From MPNP01 sp963668325 (GTDB lineage Bacteria > Pseudomonadota > Alphaproteobacteria > Rhodobacterales > Rhodobacteraceae), in assembly GCA_963668325.1 (NCBI GenBank), contig OY764222.1, positions 930,001 to 994,000 on the forward strand: a stretch of 64,000 nucleotides of DNA. The letters run 5' to 3'. Positions 25,528-34,300 of this stretch are shown piece by piece. The notes beneath the pieces are model-generated. The model was given only the letters and a program-made list of their open reading frames with translations. It made no database searches and was not told where the DNA came from. Position 1 is the first letter of the stretch, and every line of letters starts with the position of its first letter. A program made the position numbers and the translations under genes.

Positions 25528-26760
25528 TTAAGTTTGGTAGATTGGTATAGTTGCCAAGTGGGTTTCAATTGCTTTACGAACATTTGCTGTCATAGGTAAA
25601 TTCTTTTTCTCCGCTGTCCAAATTTGGTGGAAAAGCTCAACCGTTTCCATGGCCGTGTCTAAAACCAATTTTTTGGGGATAGAAGACTTTGCAGCTAGAT
25701 GAACGAGCTCATCACTTGTAAACTCATTGAATTTTTTTGTTCTACTTACTTTCAAGGCCATATCTTCTGCATGTATATAGGGTACAGTTGATAAAAAATC
25801 ATAAGCCGGAGCTAACGAAGCTGTGTATTGGTCTAGATAAATCACTGACCAATTCTTTAGGTGCATATCACCGTTTCCAATCAGTACATTGAATACAATT
25901 CGGCGTATAAATTCACAAAGATCAGTTTCATTCCCTTCAGCAGCAAGTACTTTTGCAAGGCGACGCATTGTTGCCTTTTTATATTTCATTGCTGGATAAA
26001 TTCCAAAAATTTGAGCAAAATCTTCAATATGAACCAAACGATTTCCCTCAGAAGACCTGTCAAAACGTTCAATAACAAAAGCCTGGCCTTGTTGCTTCTC
26101 AATACCCGGCGGTAGGTTTGCTATACTAGTTACTTCTACCAGCCGAAAATTTGGAACATTAATTCCTATCTGGGCAGCCAATGTCATCATGGAAAATTCG
26201 TTTTCAGGTAATGCTTCAAAGGTGTAGGATGGGAATTTAATGATCCAGGAACCACCCATACCACTACCGGGGATTGTAAATCCACCCCGAGCATCCTGGA
26301 AAGCTGAAAATTTAAGCTGTACACCAGCGAGGGAGAATCTCAGTACTCTTTTTGAATCGAAATCTTGATATTCGTTATTTTCAATGAGTTCAGGGAAATC
26401 AAAAGGAAATTCTTCTTCGATTGAACAAATTTTTATCGCGCCAGGTAGATCATTACCCAAGGCCTGAAGAAGAAAAAATTCCCGCTCAGGATTTACTCCA
26501 GCGTTTTCTGCAAGATATTTTCGTAAATGTCCTTCGGGTAGCAAGTTTGAAAAAAAGGGGTAAATCCGTGCTTGATAACTTCGAAAATCCGTGATCAAAT
26601 TCCCGAATTCATCTTTAAATCCCAAACCCAGGGTTGGTCGTCCAGAATCGTTTATATAGTTGTCATTGAAGGCAAAAAATGTTCTATTGTTTTGTAAATT
26701 TGTTAGGGTTCCAACCGGTTTGTCATGAAGAAGAACGGAAAGTACAGTAGGTTTAATCAT
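25528..26760 (-). CDS. hipA: HipA-like serine/threonine kinase toxin
   Basis: A 410-residue HipA-family kinase. It has the N-terminal HipA domain, the activation segment with the regulatory serine region (FSLAGVQLKFSAF, about residue 150), the ATP-binding WIIKFPS, the catalytic loop GNGDMHLKNWS (D and N present) and a DFG-like YDFLS. In E. coli the enzyme phosphorylates glutamyl-tRNA synthetase and causes growth arrest; here the target is inferred. The ATG at 26760 was chosen because it overlaps the end of hipB by eight bases, the usual coupling. All kinase motifs are intact. Confidence 0.88.
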   Translation of the reverse strand: MIKPTVLSVLLHDKPVGTLTNLQNNRTFFAFNDNYINDSGRPTLGLGFKDEFGNLITDFRSYQARIYPFFSNLLPEGHLRKYLAENAGVNPEREFFLLQALGNDLPGAIKICSIEEEFPFDFPELIENNEYQDFDSKRVLRFSLAGVQLKFSAFQDARGGFTIPGSGMGGSWIIKFPSYTFEALPENEFSMMTLAAQIGINVPNFRLVEVTSIANLPPGIEKQQGQAFVIERFDRSSEGNRLVHIEDFAQIFGIYPAMKYKKATMRRLAKVLAAEGNETDLCEFIRRIVFNVLIGNGDMHLKNWSVIYLDQYTASLAPAYDFLSTVPYIHAEDMALKVSRTKKFNEFTSDELVHLAAKSSIPKKLVLDTAMETVELFHQIWTAEKKNLPMTANVRKAIETHLATIPIYQT

Positions 26761-27328
26761 TGTCGTCCAAACTGTACATGGGTTTTGGTTCAACATACCT
26801 AACGGGTTCATGAGAGTTTGCCAGCTCATTTCTAAGAGTTCGCAATTGTTGTTCCACGTGTTGTAAGGATTCGGGTGACCCGGAATTTTTGGCGTTCTCC
26901 CACGATTTGCGGATTTTTTTTAATGATTCCAAATCAATAATTTGAATAAACAATCGTAATTCATTCAGAGTCCATAGAGGGTTTTTGGGCAGTGGTCTTT
27001 GCAAGGGCTTCAGTGCATCTTGGATAGATCTGGTAAGTTTATCTAGTTCACGTCTAACCTTTGGATTGGTAAATTGAGTATTTTCAGTTGAATTAATAAT
27101 TGATTTAGTCGCCGGAAGTGCTTTGCGAGGAACAAGCACAACTTCATAATCTAACGAGTGAGAGATGGCCAAGAAGCTGGATAAACGCAGGTCAACCAAC
27201 CCCTTCTCAATCCTGGAGATTTGTGGCTGCGGTATTCCAGAACGCTCGCTCAAGGCTCTTTGACCTAATCCTTTTCTTTCTCGTGCAGTCCTTAACCGAC
27301 TTGCAAGGTTTTCTATGCCGTAATTCAT
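26753..27328 (-). CDS. hipB: HipB-like antitoxin / transcriptional repressor with long C-terminal tail
   Basis: A 191-residue protein with an N-terminal Xre-type helix-turn-helix (LASRLRTARERKGLGQRALS... SGIPQPQISRIEKG, residues 8-45) and the short strand DYEVVLVPR typical of HipB. HipB proteins are usually about 90-110 residues; here a further roughly 110 charged, probably helical residues follow (about 80-191). It should bind and neutralise the downstream HipA kinase and repress the operon through the AT-rich repeats directly upstream. Confidence 0.85.
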   Translation of the reverse strand: MNYGIENLASRLRTARERKGLGQRALSERSGIPQPQISRIEKGLVDLRLSSFLAISHSLDYEVVLVPRKALPATKSIINSTENTQFTNPKVRRELDKLTRSIQDALKPLQRPLPKNPLWTLNELRLFIQIIDLESLKKIRKSWENAKNSGSPESLQHVEQQLRTLRNELANSHEPVRYVEPKPMYSLDDND

Positions 27329-27380
27329 TGATATATAAATATAAATAAAAAAAATAAATTATATTATATAATATATCAAA
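27329..27380. promoter_or_regulatory. AT-rich operator/promoter of hipBA
   Basis: About 50 bases of almost pure A/T directly upstream of the hipB ATG. An inverted pair, GATATAT at 27330-27336 and ATATATC at 27371-27377, brackets it, with further palindromic TATATTATATAATATA inside. This is the expected place and form of an autoregulatory operator. The bound protein is inferred. Confidence 0.45.
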
Positions 27381-27579
27381 ATAAGTTCAAGATCCTTTTC
27401 CAATTGTCGTTTTCTAAATATTCTCAAGTCTGTTTTTAGTATTCACAATTGTTTTCATCGAGTCGTAGAGATTCGACTAACCCTGTTTTTCGCTGAATTT
27501 CTACAATCTACGAATTTTTACCTTTGAGGTTTCACCAATCTGAAGAGAATTAAAGATAATTACGCATTCAGGTTAAAGT

Positions 27580-29844
27580 ATTTCCAAAAATTCTAAGCTG
27601 GCCCTTATTGCTTCTCTGGGGTTAGTGTTATTAACTCAGGAGGCAGTTCCCCAAACCACTCTGGTTGAGAATGGGATTTCTCAATTTGGGGAATATTTCA
27701 ACACCCCTCATGGGGACACCTACAGTTCAATGCTATTGAACCAGTTGTTCGGCCCGATTTTCCCAACCTCTGGCAACGAACGGTCACCCACGCTGTTTTC
27801 GAGATTAATAGGTGTGATGAATCTTGCGGTCATCAGTGTTGCAGGAATCCTATTGTTCTATAATGTTGTCGTTGCAGTGCTCCAGACTGCACATGAAGGG
27901 GTTATATTCGGCGGAAGGTTTTCTTCACTATGGGTTCCCATTCGAATCCTCTTTGCCATTGCTCTTTTGCTTCCTGTCCCTGGTTTAGGTGGGTATAACC
28001 TGATTCAAACTTCGGTTGCCTGGTTGGTCCGTGGCTCAACAGTCATGGCCTCAGAATTGTGGAAATTTGGAGCTGAGGAACTGATTTCCGGTGACATCCC
28101 CATGGTTAATTCAGGTTCTCAGTTGGACCCGGAAGTTTTCAAAACAGTTTACAGGAACCAGTTATGTGCAAAACTGGCTAATTATCAATTGGAGGCCGCC
28201 AACAGCCCCCTAAGAATCGAATTCCGAGAAAGTATTTATGAGAAATCTCGCTTTTACATCTCTTACCTTGGAGATAGAAATGAGGGCATTTGCGGTTCAT
28301 ATTCGCTACCGAAAGTACCTTCTTATATTTCCAGTTTGGAACCAGTTTACGCCATCCCCATTACAGATCAATTCAATGGTCTGCACTTGGAGAGTCTCAA
28401 TTCACTTATTCAGCAAGTTAACCTTATTATTAATCACCAATGGAGTGAATTTGTTGAGAAATCAAAAGAGCCACCGGAGATTACCCATGACATCCAGCAT
28501 GTTTTCAATGGTTTTAATTTACGCCTTTCAAACGGGAACAACAATATAAGGGAACTTGTAGCTGGCAATGAATTGCAAGAGGGTTCTGCCCGAAAGATAA
28601 TCAAAGACTTTATTGGAGGGACAAACTGTCAAACGATAAATTCCTTGGAGAATAGTTACTCACAATGTTCAGGTGAGGGGTGGTTAGGAGCCGGAAACTG
28701 GTATATGACCATTGCCCGGCTGAATACAGAAATAACCGGATTGCTCAAGGCCTCCCTTGGGGCAAGTGAATCCACCTATATAAACGATGAATTCAATACT
28801 CTGAACCGATCAGTAGTTCAGAAAACAGATGAAATTGGTTATTTCAGTCGATTGTTTAGGTCTGTAGATGAAGGAAAATACCTTCACCTGGCTGAAACCA
28901 ACCGGATATGGAATGCTCTGAACGGCAGTATGGAAAGGGCGACAATAAATCTCGCCACGTCAGGATTTATGATACCAGATTCAATCCTGGGAATATCCAC
29001 CGATGGTGAAGGAGGATTACTGGGAAAGGTCTGGAAAGTAGGATTTGCGGGCGGGATAGAGACCATGATTTCCAACCTGTCCCCCTCACGATGGAGTGAT
29101 GATCCAATAATCGGAGTTGTCAATATCGGACACTGGTATCTTGATGCAGCTGGAGCTTTGATTATTGGAAGTTCAGTAGCCTCACTGCTGACCAGTTCCA
29201 TTTCCACGACAGTGACTTTTTTAATTGCCGGGCCATTAGTCGCAGTGGGCATATCCCTGTCATTTATCCTTCCTCTGCTACCATTCTTGTATTGGATTGT
29301 TGGTTTGGCAAGTTATTTTCTGCTGATCGTTGAGGCTGTTGTCGGATCATCTTTGTGGGCTCTTGCTCACTTCCGGCTGGATGGTGAGGGTTTGTCCGGT
29401 AATTTCGGGCAGAGAGGATGGTTTATCCTTTTTGCTTTGTTATCAACCCCACCTCTAATGGTTCTTGGCTATTTTGTTGGCATGATATTGTTCAAAATTA
29501 CAACGGGTTTGCTGGATTCGGGGTTTTATTATGCCATGGGAGCATTGGTCAATTCATCGCCAGTTGTTGGAATATTTGGCTTGATTGCAACAGGCTTCCT
29601 TCTTGTTATGGCTTACATTGCCATAATTGAACGCAGTTTTTCACTTATCATGGAATTCCCGAACAGGGTTTTGTCATGGATTGGAGGTGATGTTGATCTC
29701 GCATCTGGTGGAGTGCACCAGAAGTTTGAGGCAGGAGGCAAAACCATTTCGTCGTCAATGGGAAGGGGTTTCAGCCAATTTGGCGGAGGAATTTCCAAGG
29801 GTATTAACCTGTTGAAATCAAGAACAAATTATCTGAACAAGTGA
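27580..29844 (+). CDS. DotA/TraY family membrane protein (type IVB secretion/conjugation-like)
   Basis: An about 750-residue polytopic inner-membrane protein. The DotA/TraY signature is clear in the N-terminal third: TAHEGVIFGGRFSSLWVPIR, then ALLLPVPGLGGYNLIQ, with membrane helices around it. A long, cysteine-containing periplasmic stretch follows and a cluster of about five membrane segments fills the C-terminal third. No ATG fits. The frame is open from 27577 and encodes a typical signal peptide (KNSKLALIASLGLVLL, cleavage near TQEA), so initiation at ATT 27580 is proposed; the first conventional codon is GTG at 27625, which would cut the signal in half. No other Dot/Icm or Tra component is in the window, so the role may differ from conjugation. 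Confidence 0.8.
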   Translation: MSKNSKLALIASLGLVLLTQEAVPQTTLVENGISQFGEYFNTPHGDTYSSMLLNQLFGPIFPTSGNERSPTLFSRLIGVMNLAVISVAGILLFYNVVVAVLQTAHEGVIFGGRFSSLWVPIRILFAIALLLPVPGLGGYNLIQTSVAWLVRGSTVMASELWKFGAEELISGDIPMVNSGSQLDPEVFKTVYRNQLCAKLANYQLEAANSPLRIEFRESIYEKSRFYISYLGDRNEGICGSYSLPKVPSYISSLEPVYAIPITDQFNGLHLESLNSLIQQVNLIINHQWSEFVEKSKEPPEITHDIQHVFNGFNLRLSNGNNNIRELVAGNELQEGSARKIIKDFIGGTNCQTINSLENSYSQCSGEGWLGAGNWYMTIARLNTEITGLLKASLGASESTYINDEFNTLNRSVVQKTDEIGYFSRLFRSVDEGKYLHLAETNRIWNALNGSMERATINLATSGFMIPDSILGISTDGEGGLLGKVWKVGFAGGIETMISNLSPSRWSDDPIIGVVNIGHWYLDAAGALIIGSSVASLLTSSISTTVTFLIAGPLVAVGISLSFILPLLPFLYWIVGLASYFLLIVEAVVGSSLWALAHFRLDGEGLSGNFGQRGWFILFALLSTPPLMVLGYFVGMILFKITTGLLDSGFYYAMGALVNSSPVVGIFGLIATGFLLVMAYIAIIERSFSLIMEFPNRVLSWIGGDVDLASGGVHQKFEAGGKTISSSMGRGFSQFGGGISKGINLLKSRTNYLNK

Positions 29845-29850
29845 AAAAAG

Positions 29851-29859
29851 TTATCCACA
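29851..29859 (+). other. Perfect single DnaA-box sequence
   Basis: TTATCCACA, the consensus DnaA box, lies in the 114-base gap between the dotA-like gene and the next gene. Only one copy was seen, so it is not by itself evidence of an origin. Confidence 0.3.
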
Positions 29860-29958
29860 ACTAAATCAACAAAGGGTGGAGCCACTTTCATCATTCTGAA
29901 GAATAATTGAGCAAATGGGCAATTTATTTGCTGAAAATTCCAAGGTGTGGAGGAAGTG

Positions 29959-31281
29959 ATGAGACAGTGGGAAAGATCAACCAAGGAAAAGTACCACCGG
30001 AATCTGGTACTGAAAGTAAAGCAGTTTGATTTAGGAAAGACACTGGTAGGATGTTATCCTGGAGCGGTTGAAGGGGAGGTTGTCGGCGGTACGAATGATG
30101 GTAAAAAAGTTTGGGTCGCTATTAACAAGACAGCTACCAATGGAAAGGTTGCAAGATTTGAAGATATCATCAAGCCTGAGGCAAGAAATCACACACCACC
30201 CAATGGTTATCTGGCCTTTAGCTCGGTCAGAGAAAGCAATAATGAATTCAAAGCTAACTGGGTTAACAAATTTGCAGACCCTGATTCTGAACTAAAGGTG
30301 GGAGTTCCCATTCAAATTGCCCCTGTTTTGGAAATGGGCGGGGGAATAAGAAGGTTCAAATCCAATAATGCCACCATGTACCGGGCATTTATACTCAACA
30401 CCCGCGGAACAAACACAATCCAACAGCCTACGGATGTTCACAAGGCAGTTGCTGAAATTTTTGCTGATGGTCAAGCTGCGTTCCTCACAATGGTTGCTCC
30501 AAATGAACCAAGGGAAACCATGGTTTTATGGCGAGGATGGCGAGATGGCCAACCCATCCCCATGGATGAAGCAGCCTTGAAAGTTATGGCAGACCCCAAC
30601 CTTTCAAAATTTGAGAGCATTAAAAATGGAGGTGGGAAAATAGATGTGGTCCCATTGGAATCCATATTTGTTAGCCCTGGTACTGCAGAATCAATTGACA
30701 AGGGATTGTTTGCCAACATTGCAATCAGAGACTACTCAACGGGAGGTATTGGTGGCAGAATTGAAGCAGCATTGAAACAATCAAGAAATTTGAACACCAG
30801 TGATTTTGAGAAAAGTTTTTTGGCCGGTTTGGATAAAAATGCCAAGGGTGCATTTGCCCAATATGGTTGGAAAGGAATTTGGACTTCAGACATAGTCAAA
30901 TTTTTCCAGGATTTGGAAGTTGAGCCGCCCAAAGTACCAACATTCGGGTATTCTATTTCAACAGCGTTGATAAAAAAATATAAGTCCGAAGATGGGATAG
31001 AAAGCTGCTTTTTAACCAAAGCCAGATCACTCGGACCAACTGTCTCAAGGGATTTTGTACCTACTCCTTCTGACGAAGGATCAATCGAAAGATACTTTAA
31101 TGGCTTTCGTACTCTTGTGTCTAAAACCCTAGACAATCTGGAAAGGAGGAAATTGTTGGAGAAGGATGCCGGTCGGCCTGAACCGACGAGTGACAATTCA
31201 CTGGCAAAAGTATTTGACAATACCCCTAATATAGGGGATAGTGATTCAATACCCGAGAAAACCCCGAGCGTTTCCATTTGA
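29959..31281 (+). CDS. Conserved-looking protein of unknown function in the DotA/helicase cassette
   Basis: A 440-residue soluble protein without signal peptide or membrane segments. I recognise no domain. Visible features are an N-terminal basic, beta-rich region (LVLKVKQFDLGKTLVG, KKVWVAINK) and a C-terminal acidic, proline- and serine-rich tail after about residue 395. The ATG at 29959 has GGAGG five bases upstream, better than the GTG at 29947. It lies 114 bases after the dotA-like gene and 57 before the helicase on the same strand. An adaptor or nucleic-acid-associated role is possible from context but unproven. Confidence 0.75.
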   Translation: MRQWERSTKEKYHRNLVLKVKQFDLGKTLVGCYPGAVEGEVVGGTNDGKKVWVAINKTATNGKVARFEDIIKPEARNHTPPNGYLAFSSVRESNNEFKANWVNKFADPDSELKVGVPIQIAPVLEMGGGIRRFKSNNATMYRAFILNTRGTNTIQQPTDVHKAVAEIFADGQAAFLTMVAPNEPRETMVLWRGWRDGQPIPMDEAALKVMADPNLSKFESIKNGGGKIDVVPLESIFVSPGTAESIDKGLFANIAIRDYSTGGIGGRIEAALKQSRNLNTSDFEKSFLAGLDKNAKGAFAQYGWKGIWTSDIVKFFQDLEVEPPKVPTFGYSISTALIKKYKSEDGIESCFLTKARSLGPTVSRDFVPTPSDEGSIERYFNGFRTLVSKTLDNLERRKLLEKDAGRPEPTSDNSLAKVFDNTPNIGDSDSIPEKTPSVSI

Positions 31282-31338
31282 TTACTAGTTTGCAGGTCAG
31301 GGCATGACCTAATCCCTGGTGAATTTACCAAGGGATGC

Positions 31339-34300
31339 TTGGCCAAATATACGGAGTTCAAATTGGCCCAACAGGATAACAACAATGTTCCTATGCGATG
31401 GTTTGGTTTTGCTGGTGATAAGATAACATTTCATCGTGTCTCAAGATGTAACATGAGTTCCGGGTTATTACTCCGGGTAAATGATCATGACAGCTATCAG
31501 GAAACTAGGCAAAAGGCCAAGGAAATGGGATTCCTTGAGATCATCAATCATAAGTCCTTTTACCTACCACTCAAGGAAAATAGCTGGGATCAGGAACTCA
31601 ATCTATTGGCACAGGCTTTCGGTGGACAGGAAATTAGCCCTTCCAGCGTGGAATTATCAACAAAAACATGGGACCTCAAGGAATTTGAGTGGGATGAAGA
31701 CCAAAAGCCTCAGTTGGTTTCGGGATGGTCCCCCGAGGGGCTGAAGTATCTCGGTCAGAATTCTTCTGGGATCGAAATCTTCAATTACCTGTCAGGCAAC
31801 AGATACAGAAAAATACTTGACGGGGAAGGAAATCCCGAATTGCAATTAGAAACGAGAGATCAGCACCACACATACTATTTACGGGCAAAAACCCTTGAGG
31901 ATTCGAAAGCTCTGGCAGCTAGTATTCTCCATATGGCCTTGGAACATCCGATCAGGGAAAGTGATTTCAGAAACTTGATCATTGCTGCCTTGGAACGAGA
32001 ATCTCCAGAAGAAAACAAACTGGGTGAAGCAGAGTTTACCAGTGCGATAAAAAAAGAGCTGGTTGATCAACTCCTCCAGCAAGCAGTCGAGGATTCTGGT
32101 GATCGAAAGAATTACCACAAGGCTGTAAGAATGGCCCAGCATCTTGGCCCCTTGATTGAGCCAAAACCAGATATAGAGGAAGGGTTATCCCCCTCCGTTC
32201 ATTTGCTGATTTTACTCAAAAGATTAACTCGTAAGGTGCATGAGGTTGATTTTCTGGGCAATGGATGGATGGCCAAAAGCCTCCCCAAGATTTATTCCAA
32301 AAAAAATACCCACACCCAGGTTTATGATTTAACCGCTTCTCGCCCAGAAGTGCTGTCAGAAAGAATTTCAAATATCCTAAATAAAAGAGAGGGAGACGGT
32401 AGAAGTTTGTTTTTTGTTACCGCAGAAACTGCCTCAAGGGACTTGGATAATATTCGGCATGAAATTGGGAAGACATATACCTTTGAAACAGTTGCTGAAA
32501 TTCAATCACAGATTGCAATCGGAAAGTATGGTGAAACCCCGATAACCCTACTGATAATTGGTTCCAAACGGATCCATGTAGACCAAAGTGTTCCCGAAGC
32601 AGTAAAGAGAACTTTCAAGGTTGATGGGTTAAGCGACTTGGACCGGCTCTACCAGGAAATCCTGAGATCCAAAAAAAGAATTATTGAATGGGAGGAAGAA
32701 CACCAGGATGTTGGACCTGGCCAAGAATATTTGGAAGAAAATGACAGGCAGCGGATTTATGTTCCCCTGTCAAAAGTATCAAAGACCTATACCATGATCC
32801 CCAAGGCATTGGAGAATTCCACCACCATTGCCTTGTCTCGTGTAGCAAAGGTTTTTGAGAAAGAAGGGGGAGTTGATCATGTTGTGGCCAAATGGCTTGG
32901 AAAGTCAGAGGAGGAGTTGGCAAAAATCTTGATCGCCGAGCAGGTTGATGCCATAGCCATGGCAGAAGTTGCTCGAAGGAGAGACAGGGGGTTTTTGCTT
33001 GCTGACCAGACTGGTATCGGCAAGGGTAGAAGCCTCGCCGCAATTTCTACCAAAGCCCTAAGGGAAGGCAAGAAAGTAATATATTTTACGGAAAATACGG
33101 AAATAAATATTCCTGATGTCTGGCGAGACTTCAGCAGTATCAAGGTTCTGGATATCCTTAAACCGATTATTCTGGCCGTGAAAACGGTCACCTTGTTCCG
33201 AAATGATGTAAAAAAGCCAACGGATGGCTTGAGGCCGGCCGACCAACCTGAGAAAATACGTACATTGCCTGCCAAATTGAGAAAGGAACTATACTTATCC
33301 GAAGAATGGCCAGCGGATTGTAATCTTATAATTACCAATTATTCCCAGTTCAGAGGTGAAGATTCGCCCTCCAGAAAATGGGCCAAAAAAGCTCTTGATA
33401 AGAACACTCTTCTGGTTCTGGACGAGTCACAGAATGCAATAAACAATCGTTCCCAAACAGGTCAGGCCATAAGGGATATGATCAAGGCAGTTGGGCGTTC
33501 AAATGTAATTTTTTCGACAGCTACCCCAATGAGAAACCAACATAATGGCGACCTGTACAAGCCTCTTTTGCCCAATGTCGAGGGCTATCGGCTAAACAAC
33601 ATCCTTAGAATAAAATTTACAGGGGGTGAATCTGCTGAGGAAAGCTTCACCACCATGTTGGCTGAAGATGGTGTTTTCTTGCGGCGCGATCATGATTTGT
33701 CCAACATAGATTTTCAGGTGAGGTTACCTGATGATGAAACAATTGTCAGGTACCAGGAAATCATCGACGATTTTTCCCCACTGGTAGAGCAGGTCCTGGA
33801 TTGTTCGCTCCGAGTAGGTGCTTTGGTAGGGCAAGCCAAGGGAAACCATTATACCTGGTTGTTGAACAATGGTTTCGACCAGGCAACCGCTCAGACAGAA
33901 GCGGAAACCTCCAACCAGTACGGTATGTCTCCTGGCAGTCACCTTGCCCGTCTATCGAGATTGATGATTAATTCCATCAAGATTGATCAGGTAGTGAATG
34001 AGGTGATAAATGAAATTAATGAGGGTCGCAAACCTTTGATTTCCTTTCATTCAACTGGAGAAGTTCTTCTGAATGAGATGGTTGCAACTGGTGATGATGT
34101 TCTACAAGCCAAAAGTTTGCAATTAACATTGGCTGATCATATCAGACGAGTTACAGACAGTATCTACAGAATTACCTTGGCGGGAGATGAGGTGGATGCA
34201 AGAGACCAATGTGAGGATATAAAGCTATTATCCCGGGAGATTGAAGCTAAAATTGAATTGATTGATCCCAGTTTACCGGCCTCTCCGATTGATACCTTAA

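Noticed and set aside
29851..29859. DnaA box as evidence of a plasmid or chromosomal origin
   Set aside because: Only one copy was seen, without an AT-rich unwinding element, iterons or a rep/dnaA gene.
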